Shown piece after piece: positions 1 through 8,663 of a stretch of DNA of 64,000 bases (its first letter is position 1; each line of letters opens with the position of its first letter). The position numbers were made by a program, and so were the translations under genes. A model generated the notes under the pieces. The model saw nothing but the letters and a program-made list of their open reading frames with translations, was not told the origin of the DNA and did no database searches. The stretch comes from Nothophaeocryptopus gaeumannii (Eukaryota; Ascomycota; Dothideomycetes; Mycosphaerellales; Mycosphaerellaceae): contig JASISA010000022.1 of assembly GCA_031771865.1 (NCBI GenBank), positions 1,488,001 to 1,552,000 on the forward strand. Reading direction: 5' to 3'.

Positions 1-33
1 GCGCCCCGAATTCTGCTAATTCCAAATCCGCAG

Positions 34-400
34 AGGCGATCACACGGATCTGGCGTGTGGTGAGCCGTTCAGGAGATTCTTTAGTGTGGTGTTGGAGTGT
101 GATGCAGAGGAGAACGAGAGGAGGTTGACCCTGCCTGGTATGTCAGAGCCCAGTAGAGAGTTTATACAAGCGATATTTGGCTGACTCTTGTTAGGGAGAG
201 GTGGGAATTTCAATGGAAAATTGACGGATGTGAAGGTGTTAAGAGATTATCGAGAGCATGGAGAGGGGACTTGGAAGTTTGAGGACGATGACGAGTTGGT
301 GCTAGATGTGACAAACCTCAGTGCTATTGATTCGGCGAGGAAGATCTGGGAGTGGTTGAAGGAGAAGGAGAGTCAGCCGAGGGCGTATGTGGAGACATAA
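34..400 (+). CDS. 3' end of an unrecognised protein-coding gene (5' partial)
   Basis: The window opens inside a gene. An intron appears to end at the CAG at 31-33, with a CTAAT branch site just before it. An exon runs 34-137, a GTATGT...TTAG intron covers 138-194, and the last exon runs 195-400, ending in TAA. The joined frame gives about 102 residues of acidic, mixed-charge protein that includes GEGTWKFEDDDELVLDV and ends AYVET. I do not recognise a family. Both splice junctions keep one continuous frame, which is the main reason to believe the model. It converges on the gene for bL36m. The start lies outside the window, so size and function are unknown. Confidence 0.5.
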
Positions 401-578
401 GGACCCAGCTAGGTAGTGGTCTTGTCCTTCTTCGAACTGTACATTGAGCTGATAGTGGTATTTCCTCGCTCTATCCCTCCATAGATGTGCCAAGCCGGTT
501 CCTGAACGCCGTTTGCTATGCCCGTGCCGTGAATGCTCGTGATAATGTACAGTGCGGTATGCATGCCGGTCTCCTCGT

Positions 579-979
579 CTATCCCTGCCTGTATGATTGT
601 CAGTATATTCGATGCCCCTTCTCCAATTAAGGTATTTGACCGACCTCTGCTTGTGTTTTGGATTCTTGCTGCAGATGATGTAGACATATTTTCCGCCCTT
701 TCTCCTTACGCTCTTGCAGCCCTCACACAGCTTCTTGACACTGCTCCGTACTTTCATCCCTCGCACTTGCTGCTGAACCACTGCCTTTGACGCCGCGCTT
801 TCCAGGCTCAAACTCTGAAATGAGTCTGCCAGGGCGCCTTGCCTTCTTCGCAGAAGAGCGTTGTTCGATGTCGCAATGGTTATTTGTCGCTTGGGTGTTG
901 CGTGATATGTGAATCGGCTCGTGGTGTATCGTGGGCTGGCCAGGATTGACCTCCGGACGGTAATTCTAGTTGCGAGCAT
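579..979 (-). CDS. Mitochondrial large-subunit ribosomal protein bL36m
   Basis: Structural protein of the mitochondrial ribosome large subunit. The model is exon 979-645, intron 644-589, exon 588-579, giving 114 aa. Residues 1-74 are Arg/Ser/Ala-rich with almost no acid, as in a mitochondrial targeting sequence. Residues 75-114 are a complete bL36 domain beginning MKVRSSVKKLC, with the zinc-ribbon ligands C85, C88, C103 and H109. Without splicing the frame runs on into unrelated sequence. Removing the 56-nt intron (branch ATACTGAC, acceptor TACAG) restores the canonical bL36 ending RQG followed by a stop. The donor GTCGGT is non-consensus, and the last exon is only 10 nt. Family identity is certain and the splice is very likely. 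Confidence 0.93.
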
Positions 980-1269
980 GATGGCGATGGTGCAAATGTT
1001 ATACAGGCGGTGTTCAATCGCTCACACGACAGTCTTTGCTAGTCACCTGTGGATATCGTGAAGTCGACGATCGTTTTGGTCCCGAGTCTCGATGTCGGAA
1101 GTCGGAGGCGGATGCAGCCGTACTTCCGCACGCTTGGCACGGCAGCACACCTTCAAATCGCACTTGGGCTAAGACTTGACAACGAACAGCGCTCGTTGCA
1201 GCAACTCACGACGTCGACACCACCCACCGCCGCCGACCGACAACTCGATTGCACCCGACATCCGCAATC

Positions 1270-1919
1270 ATGGCGACCGAATTGACTGTCCAGAGCGAGC
1301 GCGCTTTCCAGAAGCAGCCGCACATCTTCCTCAACTCCAAGCGCCAGTCTGGCAAGAGCAAGAGAGTCGGAAAGAGTGGCCGGAGATGGTTCAAGGACGT
1401 CGGTCTGGGTTTCAGGACCCCAAGAACCGCCATTGACGCCCAGTACATCGGTACGTGCAGCGAATGTGGAGGGAAAGTGGCATATAGCCATCTGGAAGAA
1501 GCGAAGAAGAGCGCGGGCAAGGGAACATATGCTCATAATATCGAACAGACAAGAAGTGCCCATTCACTGGTCTCGTCTCCATCCGTGGCCGTATCCTTAC
1601 CGGCACCGTCGTCTCCACCAAGATGCACCGCACCCTGATCATTCGCCGCGAGTACCTCCACTTCATCCCCAAGTACTCCCGTTACGAGAAGCGCCACAAG
1701 AACCTCGCCGCACACGTCTCCCCAGCATTCCGTATTGAGGAGGGTGACCAGGTCACTGTTGGCCAGTGCCGGCCTCTCAGCAAGACTGTAAGATGAACCA
1801 AGAAGGATGCGATACGGATTATGGGTTCTGGAGACTAATACTAATACTAGGTCCGATTCAACGTCCTCCGCGTCCTTCCACGAACTGGCAAGGCCGTCAA
1901 GGCCTTCAACAAGTTCTAA
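1270..1919 (+). CDS. 40S ribosomal protein S11 (uS17)
   Basis: Cytosolic small-subunit ribosomal protein. Exons are 1270-1450, 1549-1787 and 1851-1919, giving 162 aa. It starts MATELTVQSERAFQKQPHIF, as eukaryotic S11 does. The first junction restores the conserved QYIDKKCPFTGLVSIRG, and the second restores LSKTVRFNV. The protein ends KAFNKF. Donors are GTACGT and GTAAGA; acceptors are ACAG and ACTAG, the latter preceded by two CTAAT boxes. The in-frame ATG seven codons upstream is not used, because family members begin at MxTEL. The gene is divergent from bL36m across about 290 bp, so two ribosomal-protein genes probably share a promoter. Confidence 0.97.
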
Positions 1920-2537
1920 GCGATTAGTCTTGTGCTTTGAGGGAACGAGCAGGGAGCGAATGCACGGGAATGAATGGCCTTCCTACAGCGGCTGCATCAC
2001 CGAATGACGTTTGGGCGGAAAAGGCCTTGGGATGGGTGTAGTATCCGTGATATGATACTGCGGGAACGCTCGATACAGGTCGGCGTAGCAAGTGTCATCG
2101 AATGCGAACAGTTTATGCAATGCCACGATTTTCAAGTGTCACGCGAGCACAATTCACCCATGGAGCTTCTTGGAATCATGGGGTAAGTCTATTCGTCCAG
2201 GGAAATGGAGACCAGGTAATGCCGTGAATACTGCGACACTCGCATAACAGTGGGCACACCTTAGGGAATGTACTTGAGCACAGCGCAGCGCAAGAACTTC
2301 CATCAGCCTTCACTTCTCGAGCTTGTGCAGCATGTTGCGTGCCTCTCTACATTTAATACGTGCAATCAGAGCAAGCAGCCTCTAAAACAATCGAGTACCC
2401 TCCAAAGCACCTTGCTCGAGATGCGATATCCGCATGTGCCCCGAAACTCCATCCCCACTCGTAACGTCTAGCTTCATGACCCAGCTGCAGAACAGGCCCA
2501 CGTCTATTACAGTGTATCCTTCATACTTCGGTAGAGC
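1920..2537. other. Intergenic region between two convergent genes
   Basis: About 620 bp separate the stop of uS17 and the stop of the DUF1748 gene, so this holds both 3' untranslated regions. Short open frames occur, but none has a recognisable domain, good codon bias or splice support. I see no RNA gene or repeat here. Confidence 0.5.
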
Positions 2538-2946
2538 TCACCGCTTCCTCTCAAAGTATCCACTCGTGCTCATCAACGCAACACTCTGGTCCATGATCGT
2601 CTCTCCGACCCAGAGGTAATTCTCGATCCACTTCTTGATGCTGGGCGACTCTGAAAACTGATCTGGTTTCAGGCTAGGACTGGTTGTTAGGGTCAGACTC
2701 CGTGGTGTTCAAAATCTAGTCTCTACTTCTTTCGTTCTGTGCTGTTGACAGCGTGCAGATATGGGTGTTGAATCGCGCTATGGGTGAATTGGGACGTACG
2801 TGAGACCTGTTGAGCGCTTCACACCGGCGAGGAAGGCGGATACGAGGACTGCGTCGAAGGCGTAGTGGGCGACGCGACCGAGCTGTGGGATGTTAGATTC
2901 GTGATAGGACGGCCAATATCCAAATTCGGTGGTTGCGTACGACCAT
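2538..2946 (-). CDS. DUF1748 family small protein
   Basis: A 74-aa protein of the fungal DUF1748 family, whose role is unknown to me. Exons are 2946-2941, 2882-2800 and 2673-2538. The first exon is only ATG GTC, inside a good Kozak context (CCCACCATGG). It is followed by a 58-nt intron beginning GTACGC. The spliced start is MVLGRVAHYAFDAVLVSAFL, typical of the family. The second intron (126 nt, GTACGT...CCTAG) joins RSTGLT to LKPDQFSESPSIKKW. The protein ends GYFERKR. The N-terminal half is hydrophobic enough for one membrane-associated helix. The three-exon model reproduces the whole family profile, so the unusual 6-nt first exon looks real. Confidence 0.88.
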
Positions 2947-3336
2947 GGTGGGCTGTTGCTGCTGGCGCAATGCGCCTTATTCAAGAGGTAGGCTTGGTGG
3001 GATCTTCGTCGCGGAGTTCAGTCGATCGTGAGCTGGATTGCAAGTGTGTTCGTTGGTCTCGTGGTCGTGGATGTATCGTTGATGGTGAGCCTAGCGCCTC
3101 CGAAGTCGTCGTTGCTGCGGGAGAAGCTGTTGGTCTGTGGGTCGCGAGCATGTGACTGGGCAGTTCATTCGCTGCGAATGGAGGCACGCTAACTCAGGTA
3201 CTGACAAACCAGTACACTCACGAGCCGCTCTTCTGACAACTCACCACCATCTCCGTCGCCTCGAAATCTCTTCTGCGACTGACGGGCTTTCTTTTATACT
3301 TGCACTATCAACACTACCAACTCCGACATCAACAGC

Positions 3337-3840
3337 ATGGCACTCCGCTTGGAAGCTGCGAAGGCCTTTGTCCTAGACTTCACTGGCCATGAGTTTGCGA
3401 ACACCAACCTCCTGGCTGAGGCCTTGGACACAACTGGGCTGAAGCGCCGCGACTCCAACCAGCGCCTGGCCTTACTCGGCGACAAGGTCATGGCTCTCAT
3501 CGTCCGCCGATGTTTGGTATCCTTCCGGAGCTTCCAAAGGTGCTTCTCCGCATTGCACCATCCACAGAGACTTGACTGACGAACCCGAGGCACGGGCGCC
3601 CACCTTCTGGAGACTATCTGCGGCAATGACAACCTCGCGACTTTGGGCTTTCAGACTGGACTCCAGGCTCACGTTATCGTCCCTCCTGGCCAGCGCGGAC
3701 AAGTCAGTCGCAATACGCTCGCCACTACTGTCGAGGCGGTCCTTGGCGCCATCTACCTAGACAGCGGCAAGGACCTTGAACACATGAAAGAAGTCATGAC
3801 GAACATGGGCTTCGAAAGCTCTGCCATTGCAACCGAATGA
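3337..3840 (+). CDS. RNase III-domain-like protein, catalytic residues mostly lost
   Basis: Likely exons are 3337-3511 and 3590-3840, giving 141 aa. The first exon carries the RNase III helix as QRLALLGDKV. The second carries a GNDNLATLGF segment and TTVEAVLGAIYLDSG, the second RNase III signature. In true RNase III these motifs read ERLEFLGD and DTVEA. Here the first two acidic residues are Q42 and A45, D49 is kept, the fourth acidic position is T104, and E107 is kept. Cleavage activity is therefore doubtful, and the protein may be an RNA-binding or structural paralogue. No double-stranded RNA-binding domain follows. The donor needed to keep frame is GTTTGG (3512), which is non-consensus, so that junction is the weak point. 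The start sits in a good context (CAGCATGG). Confidence 0.65.
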
Positions 3841-4843
3841 GGTGAAGTATCCTGCATTGGTTCAGACATTGACTCAGTTTTTAGGCTCCATTGTCAAACC
3901 ACGCATGTCCTAATTTATCCACACTGGCATCGTGTAAAGTTTGGCCACTACAAATTCCACGTGCATGCCACTGTAGAGGCGTCACGGCCATTCTCCAAGG
4001 ACCACACACGCTCGCGCTTGTCGCAGATCGGTATGACTGTCCCTACCCATTGCGGCCGTAATTGCGCTTGGGAGCTCCCTTTCACAAGCCTCTGCAATGG
4101 ACAGGCACAGCAGCACCGATCTGCTATTAGCGCCAACGCATGTGATCCCTGGACAATGACCAAAGCGCCCCTGCAGCTGCATGGCGATTGAATTGGGTGA
4201 GGGAGCCGAATGCGTCCAAAGCATATCATTGATGTGTCAGGAACATTCGGCTGACTTCTTCGTAGGCACGAAAGTGACTGCCCAGCGATGCCGAATGTGC
4301 ACCGGAGCAGAGGAAGGAGAAGAGAAGGGGAGAGAAGAAACGGTGTAGAGCGATGTGGGTTGACTTGGGATTGAATGGAGACTGACCGGATTCGTTCATT
4401 ATTGCTGGTGTTGGAAGAGTGTGATGTGACTGGAGATTCAGCATCGAACAGAGGCTGCTGGTAGACTGCGAATGCAATATTGCGGTCCAGCTCATTCACG
4501 TTCTGTACACCACGGTAACGTGTATCTCCGCCGTTTCTGAGCTGACGGAGATGTTTTTAGGTTGGCAGCGTAACTCCGGATTGAAATACCACCTCTGAGC
4601 GGCTGACGTTGTATTCAAGACCGCGGAATTTCAACACACGTTATGGAGCAAGCGACTCGTATTGAATGACCCTGTTAACACTCAATTCTCCGCCTGTAGC
4701 CCCACAATACATATACTACGAGCAAGTCCCAACGAAAGAGCAACGATTCGACTGCATGCGTAGCACTACCTCGCCCCTCAAGATCATAAATCGAGACACA
4801 GCACCGCCACGAATAACTCAAGTGTAAACAAGACAAGGCAACA
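3841..4843. other. Intergenic region, no supported gene
   Basis: About 1 kb between two plus-strand genes. Open frames on the minus strand overlap here but encode low-quality, Ser/Cys-rich sequence with no domain. The last 150 bp before 4844 are A/C-rich, as expected of a leader ahead of the dehydrogenase. No RNA gene or repeat is visible. Confidence 0.4.
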
Positions 4844-5926
4844 ATGGCTCATTCGTCACCATGGCAAGGCAAAAACCTCCTAATCACATGGCCATTGCCG
4901 GAAGATCCGTCCCTTACAGAGAAGATCGAGCATTCAACAGGGGCACGGGTGAGCTGGCACCAGGCTGTCACGAAGATCGAGAATGAATGGATCTTCAAGG
5001 ACGTAGAGATACTGGTAACGCTTGGAGCCATTCCTTCATCCCGCGAAGTGGCTCCAAAGCTCAAGTTGTGCCTTCTCCTTACTGCCGGAACCGATTACGC
5101 CGCTCGATCGCAGCTGTTCAAGGATCCCTCAGTCCGCTGGACATACTCATCTGGTATTCACGGTGTACCAATGGCCGAGTGGGTCTTCGGAACGTACATC
5201 GCCTTCCAGAAAGAATATGCTACCCAGCTCGAATCCATACGGGAGAAAAAATGGCGAGGCTTCGAGTTTACCGCAATGCGAAGGCAACGAGATCTGCTTG
5301 GTCAGCGAGTTGGTATCATCGGCTACGGAAGCATCGGAAGGCAAGTTGCGAAAATCGCTTCGGCATTTGGGATGGAGGTGTTGGCGTACACGGCCTCTCC
5401 TAGAGATACTCTCGAGAAGCGGAAAGAGGCAGGCTACCATCTCCCAGGAGCTGGGGATCCTGCCGGCAGCATACCATCGGCATGGTTCCACGGTACTGAG
5501 AAGAAGTCGCTTCACCACTTCCTCGCCCAGAAGCTCGATCTGCTTGTACTTCTCATTCCGATCACAGACCAGACTCGCGGTCTCATAGGCAAAGAGGAAT
5601 TTAATGTCCTTCGACAGAACAGTCCATTTGGAGGTGCCTTCATATCGAACGTTGCCAGAGGCGATGTGATCGTTCAGAACGAACTCATCGATGCTTTGAA
5701 CACTGAAGGCTCTGGCGTGCGAGGAGCTGCATTAGACGTACAGAGTCCGGAGCCTTTACCAGAAGATAGCCCACTATGGGAAGCGAAGAATTGCTTCATC
5801 AGTCCGCACAATTCGAGCAATACGATCAAGTATCTCGAGAGAGGTATAGATATCCTTCTCGAGAACTTGCAGAAGGCCGAGGGTGAGAAGTGGGTCAATG
5901 AGATTAATATCAATAGAGGGTATTAA
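4844..5926 (+). CDS. D-isomer-specific 2-hydroxyacid dehydrogenase
   Basis: Cytosolic NAD(P)-dependent oxidoreductase of the D-2-hydroxyacid dehydrogenase family, 360 aa in one exon. The Rossmann nucleotide-binding motif GYGSIG is at residues 160-165, after GQRVGIIG. The three catalytic positions are present: R272 in SNVARGD, E303 in SPEPLP and H322 in ISPHNS. Length and order match the family (split substrate domain, central cofactor domain). The substrate cannot be read from sequence; glyoxylate/hydroxypyruvate-type activity is possible. The start ATG follows GGCAACA, and no upstream in-frame ATG competes. A Nudix gene follows in the same direction within about 80-200 bp. Confidence 0.9.
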   Translation: MAHSSPWQGKNLLITWPLPEDPSLTEKIEHSTGARVSWHQAVTKIENEWIFKDVEILVTLGAIPSSREVAPKLKLCLLLTAGTDYAARSQLFKDPSVRWTYSSGIHGVPMAEWVFGTYIAFQKEYATQLESIREKKWRGFEFTAMRRQRDLLGQRVGIIGYGSIGRQVAKIASAFGMEVLAYTASPRDTLEKRKEAGYHLPGAGDPAGSIPSAWFHGTEKKSLHHFLAQKLDLLVLLIPITDQTRGLIGKEEFNVLRQNSPFGGAFISNVARGDVIVQNELIDALNTEGSGVRGAALDVQSPEPLPEDSPLWEAKNCFISPHNSSNTIKYLERGIDILLENLQKAEGEKWVNEININRGY

Positions 5927-6007
5927 ATAGAGAATAAAGAGTCATACATATCCCTGAATGTGACATCTATCAACGACGTGTGTGTGTATGTGTTCAAGTG
6001 CCCTTGA

Positions 6008-6832
6008 TTGATCCATGCACGTCACGCGAGGCGACTTCCAACAACCTTGCCTTCACTTTCGATGCAGAAACTACGAAGTCTACTTACGAAGTCTCACCCA
6101 CCCAATAATGACCATGATAAACCTACCATGACCCCTCCACCCTGCCGCCCCGTCCGCGCGCACTTCCCCTCCGAGCACCTCACAATTTCCTCCGGCGCCT
6201 GCATCTTCCACCTCGCCTCCAATCCTCTCCGCGTCGTAGTCTGCTATCACACGCGCGACCATTACTACTTCCTCCCTAAAGGCCGGCGCAACGCCTTCGA
6301 AGAGTCCGGTGGCGCGGCCGAGCGTGAAGGGTTTGAAGAGAGTGGGTATCGTAATAGATTGCTTCCAATACCGATAAAGCATAGACAGACGGATGCGCCT
6401 GAGTTTGTGACGGAGCCGGTGTGGACGGAGTTGATACAGTTGAGTGAGAGGACGCAGTATCTATTGCATTGGTATATTTGTGAGACTGTGACGGAGGAGA
6501 TTGAGGGGTGGTATGAGGCGGGTGGGAAGGGAGGGTATAGAGAGCCTGAGGCGTTCCCTTTGATGGGCAAGACACTGAAGGAGAGAATCGCGGAAGATAC
6601 GATCGTTAGTAGTGGAGGTGAGACAGAAGTGTATGAGCCGGTATGGCATGAAGGAACTGGCGTTGATGAGGAAGAGCTATTGTATAAGGCGGCACTGATG
6701 CCTGTCGAAGAGGCTTGTCGAAAGCTTAGGGGCACAATTATGGAGGATGTCGTGAGCAGGGGACACTCTGCTATACAGGTACGAATGCAAATGGAAGCCG
6801 AGCGTGAATCTGCACCGGTCGAGCCCACGTGA
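6008..6832 (+). CDS. Nudix hydrolase
   Basis: Hydrolase of nucleoside diphosphates linked to another moiety. The single exon gives up to 274 aa. The Nudix box spans about residues 92-114 and reads GRRNAFEESGGAAEREGF followed by EESGY, matching GX5EX7REUXEEXGU with all metal-binding glutamates. The box follows YYFLPKG, the usual entry strand. The first 40 residues are Arg/Pro-rich and may be a targeting peptide or untranslated; an alternative start at 6128 (MTPPPCRPVRAHF) gives 234 aa and sits just before the conserved fold. The C-terminal part after the box is longer than in minimal Nudix proteins. The substrate is unknown. Confidence 0.85.
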   Translation: MIHARHARRLPTTLPSLSMQKLRSLLTKSHPPNNDHDKPTMTPPPCRPVRAHFPSEHLTISSGACIFHLASNPLRVVVCYHTRDHYYFLPKGRRNAFEESGGAAEREGFEESGYRNRLLPIPIKHRQTDAPEFVTEPVWTELIQLSERTQYLLHWYICETVTEEIEGWYEAGGKGGYREPEAFPLMGKTLKERIAEDTIVSSGGETEVYEPVWHEGTGVDEEELLYKAALMPVEEACRKLRGTIMEDVVSRGHSAIQVRMQMEAERESAPVEPT

Positions 6833-6925
6833 GAGAGACCTTACGTTCGCTCTGAGTTGCATTACAGAACGATCGACAATGTCTATCGCCAGACTGTGCC
6901 AATGCCTAGGCCAAACAGCCCGGTT

Positions 6926-7922
6926 CTACTTGAAGTGCTTGAGCATAAAGCTATAAAACGCCTCATTTTCATAATCAGGCGCCACATCGAGGAAATGGTC
7001 CTTTCCATGGGGTCTCTCATACTCCACTTCGATGCCACAGCCCAGCAAGGCACCAACAACCTCATCCGCCTGCTCAACACCTGGCCACGAGGATTAGCAT
7101 ACGCACTAGGTATCCATCTCATGCAATTTGAACGTACCAACAGCTTCATCGGCATCCCCATGCAAAAAGTACGCCGGCGAACACCTCTTCCCATAAACAT
7201 TTCGACTCAACCGAAATTTATCTCCCGCCTCACCATCAGGAACCTTCCACAGCTTCGCCAGACTCGCATCAACCATCATGCGAATATACATATTCTGCCT
7301 CATACTATCCAGCTCGTTATTAGCCATTGGCTCCGCGTTCGGATCCAAGAAAGTTGACAATTCCTCATGACTCTTCACCGGCCGTCCCTGCGCAGGCGGT
7401 TGCGGGAACGCGAAGAACCAGCCCTTCGGATCCGTGATGGGGTATATCGGCAGAATGACATTCGGCTTGGGATCTGCGTAGAGGCCTGCCATGATGGAAA
7501 GGTAGCCGCCAGCTGAGGATCCTGAGACTGCGAGTTTGGTAATATCGATAGCGCCAGATGGAAGTTGAGATGCGAGTTGGGTCCTGATGAATTTGATGCC
7601 GTCCAGGACGTCTTCAAGGATGTCTGCTACGCCGACTTGAGGGGCGAATCTGTAGTCTGCTGATATGACTGCGAGGTTGTATTTCGCAACTGCTTTTCGC
7701 ATGTGAGGGGCCAGTTGTTTGCGGTGGCCTTGGAGGAGGCCGCCGCCGTGGTACCTGAATTAAAGAGCATCAGCTTAGCAAGATAGGTTTTCGATTGGAT
7801 GTCACATACCATAGCAGTATAGGAGCTTTCTGGGCATTGGCTGGTAGGTAAATGTCTAATGGTATCTCCACTTTCCCCACTGTCTTGTAGACAATCGTCT
7901 TCGTAGGTTGAATATCGGCCAT
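6926..7922 (-). CDS. Alpha/beta hydrolase (HSL/esterase-lipase type)
   Basis: Serine hydrolase, 294 aa, exons 7922-7810, 7754-7138 and 7080-6926. The oxyanion-hole motif HGGG is at residues 40-43, with its W-Y-H lead restored by the first splice. The nucleophile elbow GSSAG places the catalytic serine at 118. HGDADEAVG holds the likely catalytic aspartate region, and PHGKDHF near the C-terminus carries a candidate histidine. Introns use GTATGT/TTCAG and GTACGT/GCCAG, with a TGCTAAT branch site in the second. HGGG with GSSAG suggests an esterase of small acyl esters, but the substrate is unknown. There is no signal peptide, so it is probably cytosolic. Confidence 0.88.
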
Positions 7923-8663
7923 CCTGGATCTTCTTCACGGGTATTCGCTGTTCACTACGTTGGATGACTGAAGACACTCAGTCGTTGAAGTACAGCTGTG
8001 ATTGACAATTAGGATATGAAGCTCGGCGAGGCTCTTTTTGGCCGAAAGGTAAACGAACCAGACTGACGTTGATGTGGGGTATCCGACTGAGCTGATGGTG
8101 AGCTCGCTGTACATGGGTCAAATTAGGAAGCAGCGGAGGAGTTTGTCAAAGAAGGATTGATGTGAGGAAGGGTCGTCAAATGAATGCTCGCCTTCATGAA
8201 GCATCGGGACCAATTTGAGCATCGAGACCAAGGAGCGCAGGGGATATCGTGTGTAACAGCTCCAAATGATGTCCATCATCATGTTTCGATCAAATGTAAT
8301 ATCGTACAATGCCTATACCGTATCGACTATGGTCTTTCAAATAAGTATTCCGTCCCTCCTTCTCTACGCCTGCAAGCTTTCTCATCTACGCCAGGAATTT
8401 TGTCGCGCGTAGAGTATGGCAAACTGCTCGCGCAAATGCGACTTTAAACAAGTTGCGCCTTGGGGTACCTGTCCAGATGGGAATAAATGTGAAAACAAGA
8501 ACGCCGCGCTGTTCAGAGGCCGTGCAAAGGCGGAAAGCACAACAAGAGGGGTAGTCGAGCGGTGAAAATCAAAACAACAAGATGCTGCCTCCCCGGTCAC
8601 CAGAGTTCTCGATCGTCGCCTAGACCGCCCCAAACGCCAAAATGGATGCTGAATGAGCTACGG
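7923..8663. other. Promoter side of the alpha/beta hydrolase gene
   Basis: About 740 bp between the hydrolase start and the stop of the next minus-strand gene. It should contain the hydrolase promoter and the 3' untranslated region of the PtaB-type gene. No supported coding region, RNA gene or repeat was seen. Confidence 0.4.

Noticed and set aside
3948..4499. A 183-codon minus-strand open frame
   Set aside because: Ser/Cys/Pro-rich mixed sequence with no domain, and alternative frames in the same place are equally open. It looks like chance.
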